A stretch of 64,000 bases of DNA from Stemphylium vesicarium (GCA_004380135.1 QXCR01000156.1:1-64000); one strand, 5' to 3'; shown: positions 23,476 to 34,977, numbered from the stretch's first letter. The notes: generated by a model from the sequence alone, not told the origin. A program made the numbers and translations.

Positions 23476-25134
23476 CTAAAGACAAGAAGAGATTGACGAT
23501 TGCGTCGTCGATCCAGTGCTTGCAGTGCCGGCATCAGGTACTTTTGCTGCCGCAGTGCCAGCTCGCCGACCAAACACTACACCCGACGTCAGTCCACTGC
23601 CCCCAGGATAGTTTCCGTAGAACAGCCCACCGAGCATTTCACCAACGCAGAATAGGCCTTCGACTTCCCTGCCAGAGTTTGAAATGACTGCAGTGGTCTG
23701 TGGCTTCACTGCCAATCCGCCAAATGTAAAAGTGACACCACAGCATACCTTCACGGCCATGAAGGGACCTTTGTCGAGAGGAAGCGCCCAATTCGACTTG
23801 GCTAGGGTCAACCTTTTGGCTGAAGACTGCGTAGAAAGACCGTCTTTGATCGCTGGATCCCACTTCATGTTCGGGCTCTCGGCTTGGGAAGCGTATACTG
23901 CCTCGTTGTACTGCTTAACTGTACTGACGAATTGCTCATGCGCATTCAATCCTGACTTTTCACCAAGCTTCTCTGCCAGCTCTTCTACGGTAGTACCCCA
24001 GATTTTCTGGACACGCTCATCTCTATACTCTTCGTCGCGCAGCCATGGTATTGCGCGCTGGTCCCATACCTGGAAGGCCACACTGTCTGGCTGTTCGTGG
24101 ACAGCCCGTCCAAACTTGGCATAAGTATAATTGCGCATATCCACGCCCTCGTCGACAAATCTCATTCCATTGACGTTGATCATGAGGCCAAGCGGATATC
24201 CCGATTTCGTAAACTCGTTCGATATCTCGCGATCGCCGCTATTGGCAGGCGCGTTGGCATCCCAGCAAGTCGAGTGGCAGCCCGACCAGTTTCCCGCTTG
24301 CTTGGCATTGACGTCGCGGATGGCGAATTCAAGCATCTCGCCGGTGTTGAAGGGCGTGCCGCGGACCCGTGCTACGTCCCAATTTGGCCCGAGATACTGG
24401 CATCGCATACGAGGATTTGCCTCGAAGCCCCCAGCAGCGAGGATGACGGCGTTGGCAGTTACCATTGTGTCCAAGCCTTCATACTCGACCACTACCCCGG
24501 TAACAGCTCCCGATGAAGAGGTCACAATGCGTTTAGCGGGTGTTGAGTAGTATACTTCGATTCCATGTCTTTGGGCACAAGCTTGATGATCCACAATTAG
24601 CCCTTTGCCACCATCTTCAGTCATTAGCGCCATGCCTCCCCAGAACTTGAACCGGCCATCGACTTTGTAGGCTTGACGGTTGAAGGAGAGCTGGTACCTG
24701 ATACCATTCCTCGCAAGCCATTTGACAGCGTCGTTAGACTCGTCGATTAGCACCTGACTCAACGCAGGATCCGAGCGTCCTGCACACACGCGATCCATAT
24801 CTTTCCTAAAATCGGCTTTGGTGTAGGGTTCCATGTCGATGAGTTTCGCTGTCTCGGCATCGACGTTGTTGACAATGGGCAAGAGGTCCTTTGTGCCGTT
24901 ATGGACAGTGCGGAATGCGCCTGCGGTGAAGTAGCTGTTTCCTCCAGCCCATTCTTCCGGCGCCTTCTCGATAATAACGACGCGACGGGCTCCAGCTTCT
25001 GCTGCAGCGGTTGCAGCGGAGAATCCTGCATTGCCTCCGCCTATGACGAGAACTGATACGGGCGCCTTGGATGTGAGTGAAGGCATTCTTGTGGTGGCGT
25101 TGGAAAGAGGTGAGTGGAATACTTGAACCACCAC
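23476..25134 (-). CDS. FAD-dependent fumarate reductase/tricarballylate dehydrogenase-like enzyme
   Basis: A single frame of 552 codons with no visible intron. The dinucleotide-binding motif VLVIGGGNAGFSAATAAAEAG is near the N-terminus, followed by the EKAPEEWAGGNS loop of the fumarate reductase/succinate dehydrogenase flavoprotein family. Overall it best matches, from memory, the TcuA-type tricarballylate dehydrogenase branch. The C-terminal FAD contact GLFCVGEMLGGLFYGNYPGG is also present. The ATG at 25086 (MPSLTSK) would remove 16 residues and place the FAD motif at the usual distance from the start; it is at least as likely as the upstream ATG. The substrate is uncertain. It diverges from the PLP enzyme starting at 25892. 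Confidence 0.8.
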   Translation of the reverse strand: MVVQVFHSPLSNATTRMPSLTSKAPVSVLVIGGGNAGFSAATAAAEAGARRVVIIEKAPEEWAGGNSYFTAGAFRTVHNGTKDLLPIVNNVDAETAKLIDMEPYTKADFRKDMDRVCAGRSDPALSQVLIDESNDAVKWLARNGIRYQLSFNRQAYKVDGRFKFWGGMALMTEDGGKGLIVDHQACAQRHGIEVYYSTPAKRIVTSSSGAVTGVVVEYEGLDTMVTANAVILAAGGFEANPRMRCQYLGPNWDVARVRGTPFNTGEMLEFAIRDVNAKQAGNWSGCHSTCWDANAPANSGDREISNEFTKSGYPLGLMINVNGMRFVDEGVDMRNYTYAKFGRAVHEQPDSVAFQVWDQRAIPWLRDEEYRDERVQKIWGTTVEELAEKLGEKSGLNAHEQFVSTVKQYNEAVYASQAESPNMKWDPAIKDGLSTQSSAKRLTLAKSNWALPLDKGPFMAVKVCCGVTFTFGGLAVKPQTTAVISNSGREVEGLFCVGEMLGGLFYGNYPGGSGLTSGVVFGRRAGTAAAKVPDAGTASTGSTTQSSISSCL

Positions 25135-25891
25135 TCGTTTGTATTCGGATATAAATCTTTACGAAACAGATGCGCTGCCGATCGACGGCCCGCGGGTACT
25201 CATTCTCCGAGCCACGGGTAGTTTTGCTTTCGATTCGGGAAAAGGCTTCTTGCACACCGTGGGGAGCGGACGGGAATAAGAGGTCGGGGTTAGGGCAGGA
25301 AGCTAGCGATCCACTAACCTTTTGCGGGGAGTCGACAGTATCGGCTACACCTTGCCTCATCATGTTAACAAGAGACGTCTTGCAGGTAGATGCATCTCTC
25401 TAGAATCTTAGTGCCCATTGAAGAACTCAGGTCTACTCTTCATCCAAAATTCCATTAATGCGATGATAAAGGCCGTCGAAAGGTGAGGCTTTCGTGTCAG
25501 TTGGCCAGTCGTCGAGTCATTCAACCCACAGCAAACATCAAGCACGCCAATCTGAAGTCTTGGAAGTGGAAGTAGTCATTTCCCTCTCATCTTTTTCGAA
25601 GCCACTGCTTGGCAACTACAAAGTACTTTCAGATGTTGTAGAGTTGGTCTGACTCCACAGCAAAACTCCGCCGCTAGTCGCCACGAGCGCCGATTGGTCA
25701 ATTGCTCCTTCCCCGACGCGACGCCGCGCCCTACCACACCCAGTACGGAGCTGTTTACCGAGTATCCTCATAAACACAGAGTCATAATTTCATTGACTCA
25801 CCTTCTGGTTTCTATAAAGCCGGCAGTACCTGGAGTGCTTTTGGATGATACAAGCAGTGATCTTTACTCCGCTACAGATTTCTCCACAATC
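25135..25891. promoter_or_regulatory. Divergent promoter between flavoenzyme and PLP enzyme genes
   Basis: About 760 bp between two opposite start codons. It must contain both promoters. No gene or clear motif was identified; an open frame continues upstream of the plus-strand start but has no family resemblance. Confidence 0.45.
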
Positions 25892-27492
25892 ATGACGTCA
25901 AATTCCAAGTATGGCGTTCCGGACTTCAAAACGAAGAGTGGTCTTGGGTTTGGAAAAGAGCTGAGGGAGAAGGAGTTTTTGTTCGACAAGAAATTTTTGA
26001 ACTTGAATCATGGTGTGTGAGCAGTTTTGTTATTTACTAACGAATCTAGCTCCATCAATTACTTCAATCTCCCTCGCATAATATGTACAAATTATTGACT
26101 CAGGTCAGGCTCATTCGGTACCTACCCGCATCCTGTCCGAGATCAGTTCCGCGCTTTCCAAGATGCTTCGGAAGCACGGCCCGATCAGTTTATCATCTAC
26201 GAGTATCCTCGCTACCTCGATGAAGCACGAGAAGCAATGGCCAAGCTGCTTAATACATCCTCTTCGACTTTGGTGTTTGTACCCAACGCTACCACAGGGA
26301 TAAATACCGTCTTACGCAATTTGGACTTTGCTCCCGGCGATCACATTCTCATGTTCAGCACCATCTACGGCTCATGCGAAAAGACTGTTTCTTACATCAC
26401 GGAAACTACTCCCGCCCAATCAGCCAAGGTTGAGTACACGTTTCCTGTTGAGGACGACTGGCTGCTCCAGGAGTTTGAAACCAAAGTCAAAGCCGTCGAA
26501 GCCAAGGGCGGACGAGTGAAAATCGCAATCTTCGATACCGTAGTCAGCATACCGGGAGTGCGGATGCCGTTTGAGCGCTTAACAGCCAAGAGCAAAGAGC
26601 TGGGCATCTTGAGTTGTATCGACGGAGCTCATGGCGTAGGCCATATCGAGATTGACCTCAGCAGCCTGGATCCGGACTTCTTCGTCAGCAACTGCCACAA
26701 GTGAGTTCGCCTCTCGCCCCCTCCACACCATGAGCACAAATACTAAAGCAGATCAAAAGGTGGCTTCACGTCCCGCGCGGATGCGCAATTTTCTACGTCG
26801 CGCACAGGAACCAAGACGACATGCGCAGCACTTTGCCCACCTCTCACGGTTACACGCCCAAAGGCGCGGCAATCGTCTCGCCTTTTCCCAAACCAACCTA
26901 CACCCAGCCTGGGGCTGAGCAGAACACTTCCGAGCAGGCTGTCGTCTTCAGCACCAAATCGCGATATGTTAATAAGGAGAAACCGCCATTTATCGCAAAC
27001 TTTGAGTATGTTGGCACGATTGACGCGAGCCCGTATCTTTGCGTCCCTGTAGCGCTGAAGTGGCGTGAGACACTGGGTGGTGAAGCCGTCATCCGAAAAT
27101 ACTGCCAAACGCTCGTCAAAGCAGCTGCCCAGCACGTGGCATCGGCCCTCGGGACTTCGGTCCTAGAAAATAACACTGGTACTCTGGGTGAGTGCTGCTT
27201 GTCAAACGTGCGCCTGCCCATCTCGATCGACAAGGCCCTGAACACCGCATCTGAGAATGGAATCGACAAAAAGGATGTAGCGGTCAAGGTCAGGGACTGG
27301 ATGAAGAAGCTCAGTTGTGAAGAGTACGATACGTTCATCATGGTATTCTGGTATGGGGGCCATTGGTGGGCGAGGTTGAGCGGACAGGTGTATCTCGAGA
27401 TGCGAGACTTCGAGTGGGCTGCGCAGACGCTGAATAGTATGTGCGAGCGCGTTGAGAATGGCGAATGGGTGGGTGTGAAGGGGAAGTTGTGA
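25892..27492 (+). CDS. Class V aminotransferase-fold PLP enzyme (Egt2/isopenicillin N epimerase-like)
   Basis: Three exons (25892-26012, 26109-26700, 26760-27492) give about 481 residues. Joining exons 1 and 2 produces LNLNHGSFGTYPHPV, the standard N-terminal motif of this family. CIDGAHGVGHIEIDL holds the Asp and His that contact PLP, and SNCHKWLHVPRGCAIFYV supplies the lysine that binds the cofactor; that codon is split by the second intron (phase 2). Fungal relatives include the hercynylcysteine sulfoxide lyase of ergothioneine synthesis and other C-S lyases or epimerases, so the exact reaction is open. The first intron is 96 bp, longer than most here, with a TTACTAAC branch-like sequence near its 5' end. 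No Egt1 gene is in the window. Confidence 0.83.
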
Positions 27493-27710
27493 ATATAAGC
27501 GCTGAGGTACTCTCCACGCTTGCAGTAGGAAAAAATAGACCAAGATCGAGTAGTTTATCGCATCCCCATTCCGAAGACGCCCAACCTAACCATAAACACC
27601 CACACAGTCGCCCATATTTCCGTCCAGCCCTTGATCTTCCTTTCCACCTCTACCTTATCAATGCAGTCTGTACCCCAAACCCACCCAAGTCCTACACCAT
27701 ATCCCCCTTT

Positions 27711-28107
27711 CTAAAAGTCATACCTAGACCTCTCCTCACATGCCTTAAACTCGTCTCCACAACCCCTACACTAAAACCCCGCAAACCGTCAGCGAACCAC
27801 TCTCTCCGAATCCTCACATTGCAAGTTGGAACACGTACCTCGTTACCGTGGTGACGCTGTACGTGACAGACGTGCTCGGCGCACGTCTGCTTGCATCCTG
27901 TCTGGCCCTCGGTATGACCGTTCTGGTAGCGCGTTAGTGGTGGTGTCTGTGTGGTGGGAAGGGGCTGCTTACGTCGACGCAGAAGTCGTAGCGCTCAAAG
28001 CAGAGGTCGCAGTTGGTGGAGCGGGATGCGAGGTCGGGGGTCGAGCTTGCGGTTGCGGTTGCGAGGATGGTGGTGGATAGGGTGAGGAGGAGGGTTAAGA
28101 GCTTCAT
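27711..28107 (-). CDS. Small cysteine-rich secreted protein C
   Basis: Three exons (27973-28107, 27839-27922, 27711-27770) with phase-0 introns of 50 and 68 bp encode 92 residues. The N-terminus is a Leu/Thr-rich signal peptide of about 20 residues, MKLLTLLLTLSTTILATATA. Nine cysteines follow (33, 36, 43, 55, 59, 64, 74, 77, 84). The C-x2-C-x6-C spacing occurs twice, in NCDLCFERYDFC and CRGCGDEFKAC, so the protein looks like two half-repeats around a His-rich middle. Exon 3 opens on a cysteine codon. No known family is recognised. A candidate secreted effector or similar small extracellular protein. The plus-strand open frame across this gene is a shadow. Confidence 0.66.
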
Positions 28108-29221
28108 CGTGGATGGTTGTGTAGTGGCAGATTGGAGGTTAGTGGCGGCTGGGGTGTGAGATGAGGCGTGGGGAGAGGTGTAGTAGTCGAATAGTCGAGT
28201 CAGCGACTGGAGTATTGGCCTGGTTGTGAGATTTTGTGGATGAGCAAAGGATCAGAAAAGTAGTGTCTGATAAATTATCCTGCTTGAGGGGCCGGGTTGG
28301 TGAAGTGGAGACCTGAATGTGTCTGCGAGTGATGAGAATGCAAACGGGGCCTTGATGACCACAACAATGACGTTCGCTCCCCAAGGGCTTTTCTGTGAAT
28401 CAATTTGCGGATATTGCGATCGCGGCTTGCGCGGAAGAGCGATATATGCCGACACTGGTCTTCTCTAGCCAGAGTGAAGTGGCAACAAACGCCAAAGCGC
28501 AACTGATTCACTACCAAAAATTAGTCTGCTTAGCTCTCACCCCTTCCAACCCCAAAGAACACCTGATTGCACCGATGGCAGCTGTCGGTGCGCCTAAGAG
28601 CGTGGTCAAAAGCCATCGCTGCAAGGAGCCACTCACCTGGATCAATTCACTGGAGCTGCCAGAACAGGAAAGGCCGTATCGATCAGCCACGGTTGCAAGA
28701 CTAGAATGAAAAGAAACGGCGCGAGCGGACCGGCTTCAACTAACATACCCCGGAAGCAAACGCCCTTCCAATCTCCACGGGAGCGCGTGCGTGCCGCGTG
28801 CGACACGAGTAGCGGCTGCTGCGACTGGTAGCAAACTGAGAAATGTGTGGAGGATGATGGCCGAGCCCAAAACAACAGTGCGACGGGGTAACAGATCAAG
28901 ATAATACTGAGTTTTACATTGTTTTGCGTTTTCTAGATGAAAGACTTATTTTGAAGTGCTTGCGCTGCGAAGAAAACGACTCATCACCAGGATGCTAGGA
29001 AAGAGGTGGTAAAGTAGCCGGTAAGAGTGACAAGAAACTCAGCTTCTTCCACCCTACACATCTACACGCAAGAATTATGTACAAAGATATATAAAGAGGG
29101 GGGGAAGGGGTATCCAAACGAACGTAATCTTCATAGTAAGCTTAAACCTGTGTTTCTAGTTCTCTTAATAACAAGGGAATTCGATAGCAAAATAGCATCG
29201 GTGTACGCGATGTGTAGTGTA
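28108..29221. other. Intergenic, no gene seen
   Basis: About 1.1 kb. A 104-codon plus-strand frame around 28395-28709 has no recognisable feature and no ATG at its 5' end. Otherwise only promoter sequence for protein C and the 3' flank of the next gene are expected. Confidence 0.4.
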
Positions 29222-30279
29222 TTAGATGGTGCGAACACCTCGAGCCAACTCGGCTCGTACGCGCCTCCGGTATTGGTCGCGGTATTGGATGCGGCCGTAG
29301 GTGCCGAAGCCGACGGCAAGGAAGAAGAAGAGTGCCCACACCGAGGTTACGACGAGACCGATTGGGAAGAAGGCCAGAGCTGTTCCGGGAATGACAAAGG
29401 GGGCGGCAGAGGATACGGCAGCAGAGGCCGATGCGGCGGCTTGAGGGTCGGCATTTGTAGGAGCATTGCCTGCCTTGGAGAAGATACCGTTGACAAATGA
29501 TGCTTCCTGGGATGAGAGGGTGGTCTCGAGATCTTGGCCGGTAGCGGGGTTCTTGGCGGCAAGGTCGATCTGTGGAACGAGAAGAGGCTGGAGAGACTCC
29601 CTAGAACGAAGTTAGTAGCTGGAGTGTGCTATCAGAATCGTCTCACTTACTGGGTCATGGCTGAGCCCATCAGGTTTTCATTGACCCTGCCCACGTACAT
29701 GAGGACCTTCAGTTCAGTCATGCCACTGACGTCCTGTCTCTCAACCAGCTGGCCTTCGCTGACTGGCCAGCTAAGGTCTCGCTTTGTGAAGTTGCCTCGC
29801 ATGTTTTGTACGGTTGCGCCGAGATAGGACAACGTCATGCTAACATCCGCCGCAGTGACGCCAACCCATGGGTCAATTGGCGCCGACACATTATACATTC
29901 GGAGCTCAGCCTGGAAGACTCCAGTCGTATTGTCAAGAAAAGGTAGGTTGTAGCATACGGCGATTCCGCTCGGGTTGGATGCTTGGCCGTTGAGGTTGCT
30001 CAGAGTGTCCATACACGCCGCCTTGGTCTGCTCTTCCCATTTCGCCTGGTCTACTCCCGACGCGTCGCCGCTTGAAGGCGTCAGCGAAGCCAGTGGCGCT
30101 GTGTCGGCGGAGTTTGCATCTTGTCGTCGAGTAAGGGTAGCCATGAGTTCCGCGTCCCGTCGAAGAACCTCCTCCACATCCTGGCCTGGTTGGAGAAGAG
30201 CGTTGACCTGGCGACCTTTGAAAGCAGTTGCGTGTCCAGCAGCAAGCAGAGTGCCAATAAGGGCGCTCTTGAACAACAT
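29222..30279 (-). CDS. Secreted or membrane-anchored protein of unknown function
   Basis: Two exons (29651-30279 and 29222-29600) and a 50-bp intron with a CTACTAAC branch site give about 335 residues. The N-terminus is a signal peptide (MLFKSALIGTLLAAGHATA); an upstream ATG at 30300 would add seven residues. The lumenal part has N-glycosylation-type sequons (DNTTG, NVSAP, GNFTK), paired basic residues (RR and KR) and two conserved-looking cysteines (AACMDTL, VCYNL). The second exon encodes a C-terminal membrane helix (ALAFFPIGLVVTSVWALFFF) followed by a basic, Arg-rich cytoplasmic tail of about 30 residues. The layout fits a type I membrane protein of the secretory pathway or cell surface. 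No domain family is recognised. Confidence 0.75.
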
Positions 30280-32110
30280 GGTCGGAAGTTTATTAGTCAA
30301 CGTTGGATTATTAAAGTCGATAGGGTGTGAAGGTGGCCGGGCTGCCCAGCAGCGTTGGTACTAGAAAGAAAGTGGCGAGGAAAAAAAGAACGACAATGCA
30401 AAATCCTATCACTACTCAAAGGAAACGGACATTGGTAGTGTCATCAGCAATGCGAATTAGAGAAGCGGACAACCCGAGCATGAAGAAACGCGGTGTGCGA
30501 ATCGCGCCCGTGTGGATCGGGTGGTAGTGGACTAGCAATGGCGTGACTCAACTCGACCACCAGACTCGCAAAGCAGCACCAAGCTTGGCTGAAGCTCCCA
30601 TAACAGAGTTGAGACAGGCTCTGCTGGAGGCTGTGACCGGTGGCACGATACATTTCTATGCGATGATCCTGGATTAACTAAGAAGAAGCTTAATTTAGGA
30701 CACGGGAGCCGCATCGGGTGCAAGCCAACCAAGCTTTGCCTCGGAGGTCGGACAGTTTGGTGGTGGAAACACAGAGAGCATGACGATGCTGGACTCCTTG
30801 AGACGATTGGTGTTGAGGTCTGCGGCTGGGCAGCGATGCTAAAACTAGGGGCGCTTCACATGTGCGCTAGAAGCGCACGTGATGTATTTCTCCGAGCCAA
30901 TGGCCATCTGTCGTGCCACCTCTCCCTGCTTTTCGGTTTCATCTCCAGGAGGCTATGTCCCGAGCCTTTGCATCTATACCGTCCTGTAAGCCTCCTGGAA
31001 TGGGCTGCCGTGTCGTGTTCAGCAACGGCCGCAGAAACAAGCAAACTTGACACAGGGAGTGGCCGCTGTCACCTCTAGCTGTCATGGTTGCCGCACCTTC
31101 ACCCTTTCAGGCGTATCGCCGAAGTGCGACACCCGTACAACTGTACAACATCGACCGCATCTTCAAGACCAGCTAACAGGCCTCTGCCGCCCTTTGCTGT
31201 CGAGGCACGTCACTCCCGAAGCCACACGGAGACAAGTTGCTCCTTGTTCCGTCGCCCAGAAGAGACGGTGAGCCGCGTGACACGAACCCTCGTGTTCCTT
31301 CCGACTCCCTCGCGGCAGATACACCACCAACGTGTCGGCATCATCTCCACAAGTATCAGCGGAGGTCTTGCGCTTTCGCGAAGATCTTTGTGCGTTTTGA
31401 TGCTGCGCTTGCTTCTCGTGTGCCGTCCGGCTCCTGCACAAGCTCGGCGGCTTTTGTGCACAACATCACGAATAGTCAGGCACACACGGCCGACTGCGTC
31501 TGCTGGCTTCGGGACGGATCGCGCGCTCGATATCAGAATGCTGGATGATCTGGCACCATACGGGGCCGTATGGCTGCGAACATATGCATATCCTACGCCT
31601 TTGACCATGAAGGCGACTCTGAGGTGGCCACGTTCGCCTGCATACAACTAACCCGCATGGGTTGCGCTCGTGCCCAGCGTGCATTCGCCCAACACATACA
31701 CCCACTGAAGAAGGCCATATATTGTCGCCCTCCACTAATGTCTAAGGAAATGCGGGCAAGTTGCTTGCCAGCACATCAAAAGCCTCTAGACCGTTGCTGA
31801 GAGCAGCCTTATGCTGCCCTGTCCGTGTCAGAGAAGGTCGACGCTGCCCGAAAGGTGCCGCTGTACTTCTTCTGTGGACCGGGGCACCTGGTCCCAAGTT
31901 CTCTTCTATCCAGCTTCTCACGTTTTTTACATTCTCTCACGCTGCCACTCCCTGCTTGCTTTTTGCATACTGTCACGAGGTTGCACGAGTTAAAGACGAC
32001 TTTCGCTGCAATCATCCCACTTCTCACTCATCCCACGACTCGACCTGCGTGACGCTCCCACCTGGCTACGCGCCATTCGCCCGACTCCGAGATATCCAAC
32101 GGCTGCAACA
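30280..32110. promoter_or_regulatory. Long upstream region of the pseudokinase gene
   Basis: A 1.8-kb gap between divergent start codons. The right half (about 31080-32100) is rich in C and T with many CTTC/TCCC words on the plus strand, as is common in long 5' leaders of fungal signalling genes. Several overlapping open frames on both strands share no family motif. No gene is supported. Confidence 0.4.
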
Positions 32111-34051
32111 ATGCAGCATCCTTCAAACTCACCGTGGCGCACGCCTGCGATGGAATACCCTAAGCCCCAGCATGGTCTACAACACACCATCTCCATGGTC
32201 AACCTTCACGAAGACCAGTCGTGGTACAACAGTCGCAACGCATCTTCTCCTGCGACCTCATCCGTCTCATCCGCCACGAGCCGAAGCACGACACCTACCA
32301 AGATGAACAATAATCCGTGGTCAAACGTAATGACCAGCCCAGCCTCGACATACTCCAACAAATCCACAGGGTCGGTATCGCCAAAGGGCAGTCCCGACCG
32401 TACCCCACAGCACAGTCGATCAATAACACCTATCGCTCCCCAGCCTATCAGGATTATCAATGCGGTAGCAGGATTTGCGCCCTTGTCTCCGCCTCCTTCA
32501 GCTACTGGAGAGTCATTCAGAGGCGGCGACTTTCCCGGTTCGCCAAATCCATATCGACAGCCCGCTCCCCCGCTAGTACCCCTGGTGAATGGGTACATCA
32601 ACACCTCAATCTTATCTTCCCAGGGTCAGTCCTTGTCCGGATGGTTCTACGAACTTGTTCGAAAGCAAGGATGGGATGCTGGCCTAGTCAAGAAGATCTG
32701 GCAGTGGACCTTGTCAAACCCCAGACTCGCAATTTTACTGTTTGTATGCGACGATGTAGCTTCGTGGCGGCAAGCCTCCTTCTTCGATCTCAGGGATGAG
32801 AGCTTGCCATTCCCTGAAGATCGCCTGCAGGGTATTGTAGGAAATGCACGCAAGGTCGTTGAAGAGCAATGGCGTGCTACATCGAAGGAGCTTCCCTTGA
32901 ACGGGGGCCACATCGATTTCACTGCCAGAGAAACCCTTCCGCTGCAGCATCTAGGTCTCATTCGATCATCGCGCAATTCTGAGAAGAGTGTTGATAAAAT
33001 CCGAATGCTCGGTGGCACCGACGACCGTGTTCTAGTAAGGAAGCGATTTGTTACCGCTCGTCCCGCTCAGAAAGTTGCACTCCTGGAGCAGATTATCAAG
33101 TTCAGACAGTACGAGCATAAGAACATCGCCAAGCTGCTCTGCTCATATGCTCAGCCGAACCACGTGGGCATCTTGACAGAGAAGGCGCAATACAGTCTGG
33201 ATGACTTCCTTGCGCTTCCAGGGACCGACCCAAACCGCTCGAAACTTCTTGTGGACTGGATGCAGGATCTTTCTTCCGCACTTGAGTACCTCCACTCGCA
33301 GTCCATCTGCCACCGAAACATCCGACCGCGCAAGATCCTGATTGACGGCGCACGTGTCCTCCTTGCACCATTCGACATTGGGCAGAGTGTTGACACATTC
33401 AGCCCTACGATGGCAGACACCCTGCGAATGGACCAACTCAACACCATCATGCAGGACCAGTCATACGTCTATGCCGCGCCCGAGGCGATTCTCTCCCACT
33501 CGCGCGGCAAGAGAATGGCAGACGTGTTCTCTCTAGGCTGCGTTTTCCTGTCCATGATGACAGTAGCCCAGGGGCAGTCCTTGTCTGTGTTCGCGCAGTA
33601 CAGAGCGGCTTCAACACACGACACATCGTACCATGCGCACCTGGACCGAGTTGCAAGCTGGCGGAACCGATTGCACGCAGCCACGACTTCAAGCCTCCGC
33701 ACCGGGCTCATCGGATCTGGGAGGAAGCAGCGCCAATTACGAGCGGAAGCGGAATGGCTCACCATTATCGAGAAGATGCTTTCGCCGCGTCCTAAAGAGA
33801 GGATCAAGATGAGCTTTATCCTCGCCAGCTTGAGCACGGGCAAAGTGACGGGCGGCCGACGACGCAGTCTTGACGGAGGCGGCTTTAGCGGCCAGGCTGC
33901 TGCTACGCTTGGCCTCAACGGCACGTCAACTGCCACACTGGTCGATATCTCAGAGCACAGTAACACTGCGCAGCGCAAACCCGAGCTTAGTGTTTTTGAC
34001 GGCTACTTCCAGACCCAGACGCGTAGGTTGGAGCCAGCGGGCGGCTGGTAA
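32111..34051 (+). CDS. Protein kinase-fold protein, probable pseudokinase
   Basis: A single exon of 646 codons. Residues 1-170 are Ser/Thr/Pro-rich and probably disordered. The kinase-like domain runs from about 280 to 590. LVRKRFV contains the candidate ATP-anchoring Lys311, and ALEYLHSQSICHRNIRPRKI is the catalytic loop, but the HRD aspartate is replaced by asparagine (H401-R402-N403). The metal-binding motif reads FDIG (D422), close to DFG. YAAPEAI stands in the APE position and ADVFSLGCVF is the usual F-helix segment. Loss of the HRD aspartate argues for weak or no phosphotransfer, so a scaffolding or allosteric role is likely; that is inference. The C-terminus is variable and Gly/Ser-rich. 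Confidence 0.82.
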   Translation: MQHPSNSPWRTPAMEYPKPQHGLQHTISMVNLHEDQSWYNSRNASSPATSSVSSATSRSTTPTKMNNNPWSNVMTSPASTYSNKSTGSVSPKGSPDRTPQHSRSITPIAPQPIRIINAVAGFAPLSPPPSATGESFRGGDFPGSPNPYRQPAPPLVPLVNGYINTSILSSQGQSLSGWFYELVRKQGWDAGLVKKIWQWTLSNPRLAILLFVCDDVASWRQASFFDLRDESLPFPEDRLQGIVGNARKVVEEQWRATSKELPLNGGHIDFTARETLPLQHLGLIRSSRNSEKSVDKIRMLGGTDDRVLVRKRFVTARPAQKVALLEQIIKFRQYEHKNIAKLLCSYAQPNHVGILTEKAQYSLDDFLALPGTDPNRSKLLVDWMQDLSSALEYLHSQSICHRNIRPRKILIDGARVLLAPFDIGQSVDTFSPTMADTLRMDQLNTIMQDQSYVYAAPEAILSHSRGKRMADVFSLGCVFLSMMTVAQGQSLSVFAQYRAASTHDTSYHAHLDRVASWRNRLHAATTSSLRTGLIGSGRKQRQLRAEAEWLTIIEKMLSPRPKERIKMSFILASLSTGKVTGGRRRSLDGGGFSGQAAATLGLNGTSTATLVDISEHSNTAQRKPELSVFDGYFQTQTRRLEPAGGW

Positions 34052-34977
34052 GCATTATCGGAGACGGAGAGACTTGCCACACTCGCCGAGGTGATACTTG
34101 GCGAAACATGTGTGGCAACAGTATGCATGGATGTGCATGAAACATGACATGTCGGGGAGAAACGGAGAGAACGAGAACGACAACGGGACACGATGAATGA
34201 AGTATATGCGACGACCACAACAATAACAACTACAACACCACCAATTCCAAACACCAACAACAACTCTTACGGGCCACGATACAGCGGGGAAAATTTTTTT
34301 TTTTTCGCTTTTCCTTTCTTTCTTCCATGTCGTCTGTTCGCGATACCTGGGTCGGACCTTTGATACCCCCTTCCTGCGGCCCTATATTTCTTCACTTTGT
34401 TCTTATTTCTTTGCTTTTCTCGTAGCATTTTCCGCAGCAGAGCCAAGCGATGTGGTATAAAGCGTTCAGCGAAGCATTGTGTTTCCTTGTTCTTCTCTTT
34501 TGTAGATAGACTGAGTGAGTGAGTGTCTTGCGAGCATCAAAGGGGAGGAACCATCAACAGCGATACTTGGTGTGATGTGGATGTTGGGTCTCCTTTTGAG
34601 TAACGGATTTAGCGATCTTGGTTCATATACTGTTTCCTAGATAGTCTTAATGAATATATCATGGTCAGCAAATCTATGAGCGTTGTAAAGTATGAATATG
34701 ATGTGCACACGTGATGTCAATGATACCCAATTTGAGGCGTTGCAGTAGCCAAAATGAGAATGGGTGACGAGAATGGATTCTGTAAACAAAGCGTATCTAT
34801 CATACAGACACCAGACACAATCGTCGCCAACTCCAGCCAACTAGACGTCGCATGAGATTGGACAAGACCCAAGAAACCAAAGCAGTTCTGAGCAAGCAGC
34901 GGTACAGATATCAACTGTTGAATGCAGGATGATATCCAAACATCCCGCCTTCACACGGTATTGCTAACTGACCTCTT
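34052..34977. other. Convergent 3' flanks, no gene seen
   Basis: About 930 bp between the stop codons of two convergent genes. It contains a run of T near 34295-34306 and AT-rich patches typical of 3' ends. Small frames on the minus strand (near 34640-34910) lack any recognisable feature. Confidence 0.45.

Noticed and set aside
27465..28080. Two plus-strand frames over the small cysteine-rich gene C
   Set aside because: They have repetitive Pro/Gly composition typical of antisense shadow; the minus-strand model has consistent splice phases and a signal peptide.
30836..31801. Overlapping frames of 70-187 codons on both strands upstream of the pseudokinase gene
   Set aside because: They arise from a C/T-rich leader region, overlap one another, and show no protein family features.
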